A stretch of DNA of 64,000 nucleotides, from assembly GCA_015062285.1 (NCBI GenBank), contig SUUY01000004.1:1-64000 (forward strand), given 5' to 3'. Position numbers and translations under genes: made by a program. The stretch comes from Alphaproteobacteria bacterium. GTDB taxonomy: Bacteria; Pseudomonadota; Alphaproteobacteria; RF32; CAG-239. Below the pieces are notes generated by a model. It was not told the origin of the DNA. It saw only the letters and a program-made list of their open reading frames with translations, and did no database searches. Below are positions 56,552 through 64,000 of the stretch, piece by piece. Each line of letters opens with the position of its first letter. Positions within the stretch are counted from its first letter, which is position 1.

Positions 56552-58246
56552 ATGAAAGAAGAAGAGAAAGATAGCTTCTCAGACGATAGAGATTCACCGC
56601 TGGCATCAGAATTAACAACTGATGCTGGTGTTGATTCTGGCAGTTCATCAACAACTCAAAAAGAAGATAAAGAAAAAAAATCAATCATAGAAACATATTT
56701 TTCTAATGGAAATCGTCTTTTGACATTGTCTGGCTCTTCGCTAGTGATTAATGATGACACTCGAAGATTGTTGGCTCTGTTTTCCGATGGCCGTTTTTTA
56801 GTATCGGAAACTCACAAATTTGACGGACGAGTGCTCAGCTTTGAGGTTTTGGCTCGCAAAAAGAAACTAGCCATCTTAAAACCGACATATGTTTCACAAA
56901 ACGAAATCAACGCAATATACAGTATTGGAGAGCGTGCTCAAGCAGCAGAAGCATCAAGCGCAGACGCAGAATTAGACCAACTGCAAATGCAAAAAGATTT
57001 TGTGAACGTAATCACACGAGCCGCGACACAAAAAGTTTCAGATATTCACGTTGTTGTTTCCGATAATACCCAAATTATGTTCCGTACAAATGGTATGATG
57101 GTTACCGAAATGGAATATAATAAAGATTGGGGAGAAGCTTTTGTGCGTGCGGCATTCGCATCGGCTGATGTATCTGATTCAAACTATGCCCAAAACGAAT
57201 TTCAGGCCGCACAAAAATTAGGATCTACTCCTCTGCGCGGATCAAAAGGAAAGTTAATGCTTCCGCACAATGTGTTGGCTATTCGTTTACAATTTAACCC
57301 TATCGCCTTCGGTTCACAATATTTGGTTATGCGTCTGTTATATGCTGATGACAACCCTGATGGATCGGGCGATTTAGCCTCTTTAGGTTTCGGTGAGTTT
57401 GAAGAAAATTTGTTTTATCGTTTGCGTGCTGTGCCAACCGGACTGAATGTAGTGGCAGGTCCAACCGGTTCAGGAAAATCAACAACATTACAACGCAATA
57501 TGATTAAGCTATTACAAGAAAAAAATTATGAAATAAACCTGATTACAGTGGAGGATCCTCCTGAGTATCCTATTCCCGGGGCAAGACAAATGCCGGTGAC
57601 AAACGCCAATACCGAAGAAGAAAAAGATGAACAGTTCACCAAAGCATTGTCAGCAGCTTTGCGTTCTGACCCCGATGTAATGATGGTGGGAGAGGTGCGT
57701 TCGTTATCAGCAGCGCAACTTACATTTAAAGGAGCTCTTTCCGGACATGGTGTTTGGACGACACTGCATGCAAACTCTGCTCCGGCGATTCTGATGCGTT
57801 TACGGGATATGGGAGTTGAAACATTCAAACTGCTAGATCCTGAACTGATTAAAGGATTGATATCTCAACGTTTATTTAGAAAACTTTGTCCGCATTGTCG
57901 TATATCAGTAAAAGAACGTTATAATGATCTTTCGGTGCAACGTCTAAAAACAGCTTTGGGCGACTTTGGTATCGAAAACAGTTATGTTAGAGGTCGTGGG
58001 TGTAAATATTGCAATAATACCGGTGTAAAAGGTCGAATGTGTGTTCCGGAAATTATATTACCCGATGCAATGTTTTTGGAACTAATGATAAAAGGCGAAA
58101 CTCGTAAAGCTATTGACTATTGGACGGGTGATTTGAACGGACGCACGCTCAAAGAAGCGGCTATAGAAAGAATGTTGAAAGGGTTTATTGACCTTGATGA
58201 AGTTGAGCGTTGGTGTGGACTACTTGACCAACGCCCAGTATATTAG
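56552..58246 (+). CDS. pilQ: PilQ-type pilus assembly ATPase
   Basis: A 564-residue GspE/PilB-family ATPase. Walker A is GPTGSGKST at residues 303-311, then TVEDPPEYPIPGARQMPV (Asp box), LRSDPDVMMVGEVR (Walker B) and GHGVWTTLHANSA (His box). A late Cys motif (CPHC about 20-30 residues before CKYCNNTG) is the zinc site common to extension ATPases. It drives pilin polymerisation at the inner membrane with PilR. Start is ATG 56552 after AAAGGAT. Confidence 0.92.
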   Translation: MKEEEKDSFSDDRDSPLASELTTDAGVDSGSSSTTQKEDKEKKSIIETYFSNGNRLLTLSGSSLVINDDTRRLLALFSDGRFLVSETHKFDGRVLSFEVLARKKKLAILKPTYVSQNEINAIYSIGERAQAAEASSADAELDQLQMQKDFVNVITRAATQKVSDIHVVVSDNTQIMFRTNGMMVTEMEYNKDWGEAFVRAAFASADVSDSNYAQNEFQAAQKLGSTPLRGSKGKLMLPHNVLAIRLQFNPIAFGSQYLVMRLLYADDNPDGSGDLASLGFGEFEENLFYRLRAVPTGLNVVAGPTGSGKSTTLQRNMIKLLQEKNYEINLITVEDPPEYPIPGARQMPVTNANTEEEKDEQFTKALSAALRSDPDVMMVGEVRSLSAAQLTFKGALSGHGVWTTLHANSAPAILMRLRDMGVETFKLLDPELIKGLISQRLFRKLCPHCRISVKERYNDLSVQRLKTALGDFGIENSYVRGRGCKYCNNTGVKGRMCVPEIILPDAMFLELMIKGETRKAIDYWTGDLNGRTLKEAAIERMLKGFIDLDEVERWCGLLDQRPVY

Positions 58247-58255
58247 GAGAGAATA

Positions 58256-59380
58256 ATGGCAGAAATTAAGAAAAAATCCGATTCTATGCAAAGAGCTATG
58301 ATGAAGCTCAACGCCATAGAAGAAGTTTATGCCAAAATGATAATTGTTTTTTCAAACAAAGTGCGATTGAAGCTATATCGAAAAATTGCATCTTTGATGC
58401 GAAACAGGTTTTCGCTTATGGACGCATTAGACATGCTTTATGACGGAGCAAGTAACGGTGGAAAAAATCCCGGAGAACCTTTAGCTATTGCTTTGGCTGC
58501 TTGGGGAAAAGCTTTAAACAACGGTAAGCCATTTTCTGATGCCCTAAAAGGGTGGGCTCCGGCCAGAGAAAGACTTATGCTTTCGGTGGGTGATGTTTCT
58601 GACTTAGAAGGAGCCTTGCTTAACTTAATTAAGGTTACAGAAGGCTCTACTAAGATGATCCGTCCAATCATCGGGGCTGTTGCTTATCCAAGTTTTTTGG
58701 TTATGATGTCGGTTTTGATTATTTATGCGATTGGCGTGTATATGGTTCCACCAATGATTGATGCAGCGCCAACTGTTGTATGGCGTGGACTGGCCAGAAA
58801 CTTAGTTGATTTATCCGATTGGATTAAAGAAAATTGGTTGGTAGCTTTTTCTATTTTGCCAATTGTCATGGCAACAATTTATTTTACAATCGGAATCTGG
58901 ACTGGCAAAATCAGAGCTTATTTTGATTATATTCCACCTTGGTCTTTGTATAAAGTATTTGTGGGAATCAGCTGGCTATTGGCTCTTTCTGCCTTGGTAA
59001 AAGGAGGAACACCGGTGTCTACGGCAATGCGTGCATTACGTAGAGATTCAAGCAGATATCTAAAAGAAAGAATTGATAAAACTCTTGTCTTTATTAATAA
59101 TGGTGACAACCTAGGACAGGCTCTTGCTAAAACCGGACTTGACTTTCCGGATGCAGAAATTATCAGTGATTTAAAAATATATTCAGAGCTTGATAACTTT
59201 GAAGAAGCTTTAAACAACTTAGCAAATGATTGGCTAGAAGAATCTGTTTATATGATTGAAGAAAAAGCCGGAATACTTAACATGGTTGCTTTGTTAGCTG
59301 TAGGTGCGGTAATTGCATGGGCAGTTATGGGAACATTTGAAATGCAAGACCAAATCACAAGCAGCATGGGAGGTAGCTAG
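58256..59380 (+). CDS. pilR: PilR-type inner membrane platform protein
   Basis: A 374-residue protein of the GspF/PilC family. Two related cytoplasmic domains are separated by membrane helices (YPSFLVMMSVLIIYAIGVYMV; AFSILPIVMATIYFTIGIW), and the C-terminus is a third helix (MVALLAVGAVIAWAVMGTF). Typical family motifs are present (GKPFSDALKGWAP; GGTPVSTAMRALRRDSS; GDNLGQALAKTGLDFPD). It is the platform on which the ATPase PilQ acts. GGAGAG precedes the ATG, and the next ATG is one base after the stop. Confidence 0.9.
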   Translation: MAEIKKKSDSMQRAMMKLNAIEEVYAKMIIVFSNKVRLKLYRKIASLMRNRFSLMDALDMLYDGASNGGKNPGEPLAIALAAWGKALNNGKPFSDALKGWAPARERLMLSVGDVSDLEGALLNLIKVTEGSTKMIRPIIGAVAYPSFLVMMSVLIIYAIGVYMVPPMIDAAPTVVWRGLARNLVDLSDWIKENWLVAFSILPIVMATIYFTIGIWTGKIRAYFDYIPPWSLYKVFVGISWLLALSALVKGGTPVSTAMRALRRDSSRYLKERIDKTLVFINNGDNLGQALAKTGLDFPDAEIISDLKIYSELDNFEEALNNLANDWLEESVYMIEEKAGILNMVALLAVGAVIAWAVMGTFEMQDQITSSMGGS

Positions 59381-59381
59381 T

Positions 59382-59930
59382 ATGAAGATAAACCTCAAAA
59401 ACAATAAGCGAATGGTTATTGTTTGCTGTTTATTGTTGATTAGTATGGCTACTTTGTTTGTTTGGCCAAAATCAAATAAGGAATATATTGTTGCGGCTCA
59501 AGAATTAATGGACTTGACAGCAAATATCAGAACATATTTTCAGCATCGTCCTGATTTTTGGGGATTAAATACACAAATGGTGCTTGACAAAAAGTTACAT
59601 ACTCATACAATGTTACGAAACGGAATATTGCTTTCTTCTCTTGGAAATCAGGTGTTGATTGGAAAAGGTGTTGATGCAGAAATTATTATGCCTACTGCAA
59701 AATCTTTTGATGTTGTGTATAAAAATTTAACTAAAAAACAATGCATGGGATTGCTTTTGGCAGAGTATGATCAAAAGTTTTGGTTGAGTATTAGCGGTTT
59801 AAGCATCGTATTCAAACAAAAAGAAGTATTGTTTTCTTGGGCCGATAAAGAACACAAACTTCCGATAACAAGAGCTGCAGCAAAAAAATTCTGCCACAAT
59901 GGAGCAACTGTTGTATGGCACAACGAATAG
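59382..59930 (+). CDS. small membrane-anchored accessory or pilin-like protein
   Basis: A 182-residue protein. Start at ATG 59382, preceded by GGAGG; an earlier in-frame ATG lies within pilR. The N-terminal helix (MVIVCCLLLISMATLFVWP) lacks a prepilin motif (no Gly-x4-Glu). The rest contains PDFWGLNTQMVLDKKL and IITPTAK-like elements of type IVb pilins and two Cys residues near the end (KKQCMG; KKFCHN) that may form a disulfide. It could be a minor-pilin-like or pilin-priming factor. It lies between pilR and the major prepilin gene. Confidence 0.6.
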   Translation: MKINLKNNKRMVIVCCLLLISMATLFVWPKSNKEYIVAAQELMDLTANIRTYFQHRPDFWGLNTQMVLDKKLHTHTMLRNGILLSSLGNQVLIGKGVDAEIIMPTAKSFDVVYKNLTKKQCMGLLLAEYDQKFWLSISGLSIVFKQKEVLFSWADKEHKLPITRAAAKKFCHNGATVVWHNE

Positions 59931-60004
59931 GGTTTTATAACTAAGGTCATAAATATCAAAAAAAAATATAACTTTATTTGAATATTTTATGACTAATGTT
60001 AAGA

Positions 60005-60033
60005 TTGTTCATAATTTATTAATTTGTTATAGT
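60005..60033 (+). promoter_or_regulatory. putative promoter of the prepilin gene
   Basis: TTGTTC (60005-60010) and TATAGT (60028-60033) are 17 nt apart, 36 bp before the prepilin start codon, in an AT-rich gap of 138 bp. A separate promoter for the abundant major pilin would make sense. Confidence 0.45.
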
Positions 60034-60068
60034 TAAACTATGAACAACTTATATTAAGGAGAGATACT

Positions 60069-60716
60069 ATGTATAGTTTATATAAAAATGAGCAATCGGG
60101 TCGTTCCATGGTGGAAATGCTTGGTGTGCTCGCAATTATCGGGGTGCTTTCTATTGGTGGTATCTCCGGTTATTCAAGAGCAATGTCTAAATATCGTGTT
60201 AATAAAACTTTAGATCAGATTTCAATGTTGGTTATGAACATTCGTTCTTTGTTCTCTGCATCAGTTGACTACGCTAACCTGACACCTGAGTTGGCAGTTA
60301 AAATGGGTATTGTTCCGAGAGACATGTTGAAACCTGATGAAACAGAAGCAACCGCTACCGGAATTATGAATGCCTATAACGGATCTGTTTTTGTCGGTAA
60401 CCCTGATGGTAACACAAGACAGTTTTATGTTGAATATACAGGTTTGACCCAAGAAGCGTGCGTATCTATCGCCACCGCCGATTGGGGATCTCAGGCAGGT
60501 TCAGGTTTGGTTTCAATCGCTGTAGGTCCGGCTCCTGGCACTAAAGCTGCCTTATTAGAAGCCGAAGCAAACCCCGCATTATCAGCAGATGCAGCAGTTT
60601 ATACCATGGGTGGCACAGATGGCAAATCTATCCCAATTTCAATATCAGAAGCCGCAACTCAATGTAGCAACTCTGCTGATGATACTGGAAACGCGGTTCG
60701 TTGGGTATACTACTAA
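60069..60716 (+). CDS. pilS: PilS-type IVb major prepilin
   Basis: A 215-residue prepilin. The leader MYSLYKNEQSG ends at Gly11, followed by RSMVEMLGVLAIIGVLS: Glu at +5 and the hydrophobic N-helix of class III signals. The mature pilin is about 204 residues with a Cys pair (EACVSI; TQCSNS), as in R64 PilS. An Arg at +1 is unusual for type IVb pilins, which mostly have hydrophobic residues there. AAGGAG precedes the ATG. No prepilin peptidase is in the window. A strong terminator follows. Confidence 0.88.
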   Translation: MYSLYKNEQSGRSMVEMLGVLAIIGVLSIGGISGYSRAMSKYRVNKTLDQISMLVMNIRSLFSASVDYANLTPELAVKMGIVPRDMLKPDETEATATGIMNAYNGSVFVGNPDGNTRQFYVEYTGLTQEACVSIATADWGSQAGSGLVSIAVGPAPGTKAALLEAEANPALSADAAVYTMGGTDGKSIPISISEAATQCSNSADDTGNAVRWVYY

Positions 60717-60732
60717 CCTAAAACTGTAAAAC

Positions 60733-60763
60733 AAAAAAGGAGCTTCCCCGAGCTCCTTTTTTT
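60733..60763. terminator. intrinsic terminator after the prepilin gene
   Basis: GGAGCT / AGCTCC stem (60739-60744 and 60751-60756) with loop TCCCCG, an A-run before and a T-run after. It closes the pilus operon. Confidence 0.88.
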
Positions 60764-60839
60764 GTGCTTAATTTTGAACTTTGATAATTTTCTTTCGTTA
60801 TAAGAAATAGGGATAAGATATTTATGCGAAAGGAAAAAC

Positions 60840-61175
60840 ATGAAAAAATTTCTATTAACACTTTTAGCTGTTGTTATGTTTACTGCTCCGGCAATGGCTC
60901 GTCCTAACAAACACCACAATCTTCCCTCAAAGCACCATGTTCCAGTTGTTGTGCATCATTCCCATAAACCAAAGCACCACATTGAACCGCTTAGCACACT
61001 TGCTGCCGGATTAATCGGTTTTACCCTTGGTAATATTTCTTCTAACTCAACAGGCTATACAAACTATACTGTGACCAATACCGGACAAGAATGCTTTGTT
61101 GTCGTATCTAAATCCAGTGGCAAAGTCACACAAAAATGTGTAGATGGCAATAATCAAGTTCTATATGTCGATTAA
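60840..61175 (+). CDS. small His-rich exported protein
   Basis: A 111-residue protein with a signal peptide (cut near AMARP). Residues about 22-50 contain a cluster of about 11 His with Lys and Pro (KHHNLPSKHH; HHSHKPKHH), suggesting metal binding. A Gly/Leu-rich hydrophobic stretch (LAAGLIGFTLGNISS) follows, then a small C-terminal part with two Cys. AAAGGAAAA precedes the ATG. Role unknown; a periplasmic metal buffer is a guess from composition. Confidence 0.65.
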   Translation: MKKFLLTLLAVVMFTAPAMARPNKHHNLPSKHHVPVVVHHSHKPKHHIEPLSTLAAGLIGFTLGNISSNSTGYTNYTVTNTGQECFVVVSKSSGKVTQKCVDGNNQVLYVD

Positions 61176-61191
61176 TTAACAATCAAATTTC

Positions 61192-61805
61192 TTTTTGCGA
61201 TGCAAAACCGGCGATACCCCCGTATCGCCTATTGTTGGTAGTCAAACCTCCTTCTAGGAGGTTCTCGTCCTGGGGACACAAAAAAAAGCCTATTAAAATA
61301 GGCTTTTGGCGTCCCCGAGAGGACTACTTTGCGCTCCGCTTAAGTTGCACAGGCGCAATTTTTGCGATGCAAAACCGGCGATACCCCCGTATCGCCTATT
61401 GCTGGTAGTCAAACCTCCTTCTAGGAGGTTCTCGTCCTGGGGACACAAAAAAAAGCCTATTAAAATAGGCTTTTGGCGTCCCCGAGAGGACTACTTTGCG
61501 CTCCGCTTAAGTTGCACAGGCGCAATTTTTGCGATGCAAAACCGGCGATACCCCCGTATCGCCTATTGCTGGTAGTCAAACCTCCTTCTAGGAGGTTCTC
61601 GTCCTGGGGACACAAAAAAAGCCTATTAAAATAGGCTTTTGGCGTCCCCGAGAGGACTACTTTGCGCTCCGCTTAAGTTGCACAGGCGCAATTTTTGCGA
61701 TGCAAAACCGGCGATACCCCCGTATCGCCTATTGCTGGTAGTCAAACCTCCTTCTAGGAGGTTCTCGTCCTGGGGACACAAAAAAAGCCTATTAAAATAG
61801 GCTTT
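61192..61805 (-). repeat. tandem array of about 167-bp structured units next to tRNA-Arg
   Basis: Four head-to-tail units (period 167, 167, 166) fill the 630-bp gap after the His-rich gene. On the minus strand each full unit is a 138-nt core (61640-61777, 61474-61611, 61307-61444) plus a terminator hairpin; the outermost copy (61192-61277) is truncated. The cores begin GTCCCCAGGAC and end GTCCTCTCGGGGACGCCA, so they close on themselves and end with a 19-nt copy of the tRNA-Arg 3' end. Inside are hairpins GGCGATAC/GTATCGCC, ACCTCC/GGAGGT, TTTTGC/GCAAAA and TTGCGC/GCGCAA. The three full cores look identical. No coding sense; a structured RNA or tRNA-derived mobile repeat. Confidence 0.85.
61780..61805. 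terminator. terminator after tRNA-Arg (also repeated in each array unit)
   Basis: AAAGCCTAT / ATAGGCTTT with loop TTTA lies directly after the tRNA CCA on the minus strand, with a T-run following. The same hairpin follows each 138-nt core in the array, so read-through from the tRNA would meet it four times. Confidence 0.85.
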
Positions 61806-61882
61806 TGGCGTCCCCGAGAGGACTCGAACCTCCTACCCACAGTTTAGGAAACTGTTGCTCTATCCTGATGAGCTACGGGGAC
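61806..61882 (-). tRNA. tRNA-Arg (CCT)
   Basis: A 77-nt cloverleaf on the minus strand: acceptor GTCCCCG / CGGGGAC, D-arm AGCTCATCAGG, anticodon stem CAGTT and loop with CCT, T-arm GGAGGTTCGAGTCCTCT, and an encoded CCA. tRNA-Arg genes are common integration targets, and its 3' 19 nt are repeated in the array downstream. Confidence 0.95.
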
Positions 61883-61952
61883 ACTACCTTTTGATTATAG
61901 CCAAATCAGATAAAAAGCAAGCAAATTATCCATATCGCTAAAGTTGCCCACA

Positions 61953-61983
61953 AAAAAAGGAAGCATTAAGCTTCCTTTTTTTA
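61953..61983. terminator. intrinsic terminator after the 228-residue protein gene
   Basis: GGAAGC / GCTTCC stem with loop ATTAA, flanked by A- and T-runs. It ends the minus-strand gene stopping at 61981 and overlaps its stop codon. Confidence 0.85.
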
Positions 61984-62667
61984 CTCGTCAACTTCTCCAA
62001 AATTTCCATGCGGTTCACTTGGATATTTCAGATTGTACAAACACACATGGCTCATGTCGTTACGCAAAAAAAACATTGCAGGATAATCCCTTGTATATTT
62101 GCGAGGTTTTGCCCACCAATCATAATTTGTCCATGATCGTTCTTGTTCTAAGATATCTGCCAGTACTTTAAGCTTGTCAGGATACAAGCTAAACTCCCGA
62201 TATAGAGAGCTTGTTTCCTTAAGAGTATGGAGCTTACCATAGGCAAATTCATCGCGAATGATTTTCTCCGGCATTTTTTCTAATAAGAAAGTATATCCTC
62301 CCACTCTGTTAGTGTCATAATGGCATGTGAAGTCCAATAAAATAATGTTATCGGGCACAACAAAAAAACTTTTGCTCAAAGGGCGCCATATAAACATTCG
62401 CCTTTCAGACTTTAACAAAGATATTCTTCGTTTGCCAAAGGCAAAAAATACTAAATCGTTTTCCCAACTGAGAAACTCTTGATCAGCAATCATCGGATAG
62501 CATGAATTTTCAATTTTCATTTTACCGACAAAAGGCTTAGAAACCTTTTCTTTAGGAAGAGCATATTCCTGAAACCATCTTCTAACGTCTTTAACATGAA
62601 ACTCGCTCATAGCATGCAGAGCATCTGCTTGCTGAACAGGACAAGACAAAAGTTGAATTTTTTCCAT
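61981..62667 (-). CDS. hypothetical protein, 228 residues
   Basis: A soluble protein without signal peptide or membrane segment. It is rich in aromatic and basic residues (RSWTNYDWWAKPRKYTRDY; RRMFIWRPLSKSFFVV) and ends in an acidic tail. I recognise no family or catalytic motif. It stands alone: a terminator follows, and the M20 peptidase gene upstream is separated by 72 bp of AT-rich sequence, so they may share a transcript. Confidence 0.6.
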   Translation of the reverse strand: MEKIQLLSCPVQQADALHAMSEFHVKDVRRWFQEYALPKEKVSKPFVGKMKIENSCYPMIADQEFLSWENDLVFFAFGKRRISLLKSERRMFIWRPLSKSFFVVPDNIILLDFTCHYDTNRVGGYTFLLEKMPEKIIRDEFAYGKLHTLKETSSLYREFSLYPDKLKVLADILEQERSWTNYDWWAKPRKYTRDYPAMFFLRNDMSHVCLYNLKYPSEPHGNFGEVDE

Positions 62668-62739
62668 AATTATAGTATTAAAAGTTATTATCTGTCTTGA
62701 AAATAAAACAGATATTTTTCTTTGTCAATCAATTGTTCT

Positions 62740-63849
62740 CTATCTGTTTGATGCCAGTTTTTCTAAAAATTTAATCTGAATATCGGCAATCTTCAATACA
62801 GAGTCTGTTTCCACATATTCGCCCTCGGCATGCATTCCGTCACCATTACCCGAATGCATTATAACGGTTGATCCTCTAACGGCAAAGGCTCTCGAATCTG
62901 TAGCGCCTCCTTCATATTCAAAACATAAGTCCTGCCCTAAAATTTGTTCGGCAAATGTTTTATAGTTCAATATATATGGATCATTTCTATCCATAACCAC
63001 CGGCGTTGATGAAGAAACAATCTCGTATGTTACGCCGTTTTCCATACATTTATCTAAGTTTGCTTTTAACCCTTCAACAGAACTGTTTTCGGTTAAACGA
63101 ATATCGCACAATGCTTCACAATAATTACATATGACATTTGCTACTTCGCCACCTTTAATTTTTGCAACATGCATAGTATCAATCCATTTGTCTGCCGGAA
63201 TAGAATCGTTTTTTGCATAATAAGGATATATTTTTCGCAAGTTAGATATAGTTTTCATCATTAATTCGTTTGCATCAATGCCGTCCCAAGGCCTTGATCC
63301 GTGAGCTGCTTCTCCGTTGGCAATAAGCTTTACAAATACCGGATTTTTGCATTTCAAAACCAGTTTGGTTATGTCTCCACCAACGTCGTTATCTAACACG
63401 ATTTTAGATTTCATGTTTCGGTGCATTTCTAAAAATGCTTCGGTACCATGACTTCCTTTTTCTTCATCGGAAGAAAGAATTACACCAAACTTTATAGGTA
63501 GTTGCTTATTAAGTACATATTCCATTGAATTAAGGGCAACAGCAGCAAAAGATTTCATATCAAGAGTGCCTCGTCCATACATCTTTCCGTCTTTGATTTT
63601 GGGCTCAAACATGTCTTGGTGAGCAGCTACAACATCGATATGCCCTAAAACCAAAACATCAAAATCTGAAGTGTCGCAATTTCGAATAAAAATTACCGGT
63701 GCTTTTTCTACATTGCGATAAATATCAACTTTTGCAGATGTTCCTTCAAATAGTTTTTTTATATAGTCCATTACCTTATTTATTTCAGAAATGTTTCCGG
63801 TTTCAGACTGGAATCTGATTAGGTCTTGAGCGATTCGGATAATATCCAT
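62740..63849 (-). CDS. M20-family metallopeptidase (ArgE/DapE-like deacylase)
   Basis: A 369-residue cytoplasmic zinc hydrolase of normal length. Metal and catalytic residues are in place: GHID (His70, Asp72), RGTLDMKS with the bridging Asp97, SSDEEKGSHG with Glu129/Glu130, the late GGATDSRAF, and a closing MHAEGE His. The middle residues (about 175-285) form the dimerisation domain. Relatives include acetylornithine deacetylase and succinyl-diaminopimelate desuccinylase; the sequence alone does not separate these from general amidohydrolases, and no biosynthesis neighbours are visible. Confidence 0.85.
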   Translation of the reverse strand: MDIIRIAQDLIRFQSETGNISEINKVMDYIKKLFEGTSAKVDIYRNVEKAPVIFIRNCDTSDFDVLVLGHIDVVAAHQDMFEPKIKDGKMYGRGTLDMKSFAAVALNSMEYVLNKQLPIKFGVILSSDEEKGSHGTEAFLEMHRNMKSKIVLDNDVGGDITKLVLKCKNPVFVKLIANGEAAHGSRPWDGIDANELMMKTISNLRKIYPYYAKNDSIPADKWIDTMHVAKIKGGEVANVICNYCEALCDIRLTENSSVEGLKANLDKCMENGVTYEIVSSSTPVVMDRNDPYILNYKTFAEQILGQDLCFEYEGGATDSRAFAVRGSTVIMHSGNGDGMHAEGEYVETDSVLKIADIQIKFLEKLASNR

Positions 63850-63951
63850 TTTTTATTTCCTTCATATTTTGTTTGATTATTTTTACAATTTATTCACTTA
63901 ATGATGCGATAATATCCCATAACATGATAAAAAAAGATTAAAGAGGATAAA

Positions 63952-64000
63952 ATGAAAAGATTTTTACTTGCTCTTTTTGCTTTTGGAATAACAATTTCTG
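63952..64000 (+). CDS. start of an exported protein (partial)
   Basis: ATG 63952 after GAGGA begins MKRFLLALFAFGITIS, the start of a signal peptide, and runs off the right edge. It is transcribed away from the M20 peptidase gene; the 102-bp gap between is AT-rich and should hold both promoters. Nothing more can be said about the product. Confidence 0.65.
   Translation, partial: MKRFLLALFAFGITIS

Noticed and set aside
61306..61575. Open reading frame of 89 codons across the array
   Set aside because: It runs through the structured units and repeats with their period; it has no ribosome-binding site or protein-like composition.
61192..61805. CRISPR array
   Set aside because: The units are about 167 bp with no short repeat-spacer alternation; the whole period is conserved, including a terminator hairpin.

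Overview
The window comes from a low-GC, Gram-negative alphaproteobacterium. The 16S gene has the shortened helix-16 region typical of Alphaproteobacteria (about 2470-2510). The rRNA operon has the order 16S - tRNA-Ile - tRNA-Ala - 23S. The secretion genes most resemble the expanded VirB set of Rickettsiales-type lineages, and the prepilin motif (GRSMVEMLGV) is of a type I associate with uncultured, host- or gut-associated low-GC alphaproteobacteria. That last placement is inference; a 16S search would settle it.

Layout. 1-3126: an rRNA operon on the minus strand (the 23S gene runs off the left edge), with a well-formed promoter at 3098-3126. 3297-5672: three small genes and a lipoprotein of unknown role. 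5892-14517: a plus-strand operon of four VirB6/TrbL-type membrane proteins; the third carries an inserted M23 peptidase domain. 14675-15646: a regulator with tandem HTH domains. 15797-20650: a four-gene plus-strand cluster with a large low-complexity protein, a small soluble protein, a secretin-like lipoprotein and a bitopic membrane protein. 49405 down to 20680: a long minus-strand run that reads as most of a VirB type IV secretion system. In transcription order it holds two VirB2-like pilins, a long coiled-coil protein with a third VirB2-like module, VirB3, VirB4, five exported coiled-coil proteins (at least one VirB5-like), VirB8, a VirB7-like lipoprotein, a second VirB8, VirB9 with a SPOR domain, two giant repeat proteins that together look like a split VirB10, and VirB11. 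VirD4 and VirB1 are not in the window.

50010-60716: a plus-strand R64/Tcp-like type IVb pilus operon: an OmpA-like protein, PilL/TcpQ, PilN secretin, PilO, PilP, PilQ ATPase, PilR, a small accessory protein and the PilS prepilin. Prepilin peptidase, PilT and PilV are not seen. 60840-64000: a His-rich small exported protein, a tandem array of about 167-bp highly structured units abutting tRNA-Arg(CCT), an unknown protein, an M20 peptidase and the start of another exported protein.

The strongest leads are the envelope-spanning modifications of the VirB machine: the VirB10 split in two with a 17-residue repeat solenoid in both halves, the VirB6-M23 fusion, the VirB9-SPOR fusion, the pilin module in a coiled-coil protein, and the five exported coiled-coil proteins. 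Together they look like a T4SS rebuilt to cross or bind an unusual cell wall or surface layer. A separate lead is the structured repeat array, whose units end in copies of the tRNA-Arg 3' end. A 20-bp box, identical upstream of the VirB6 operon and upstream of the coiled-coil/pilin gene and placed the same distance from a -10-like hexamer in both, suggests the two T4SS blocks are co-regulated.
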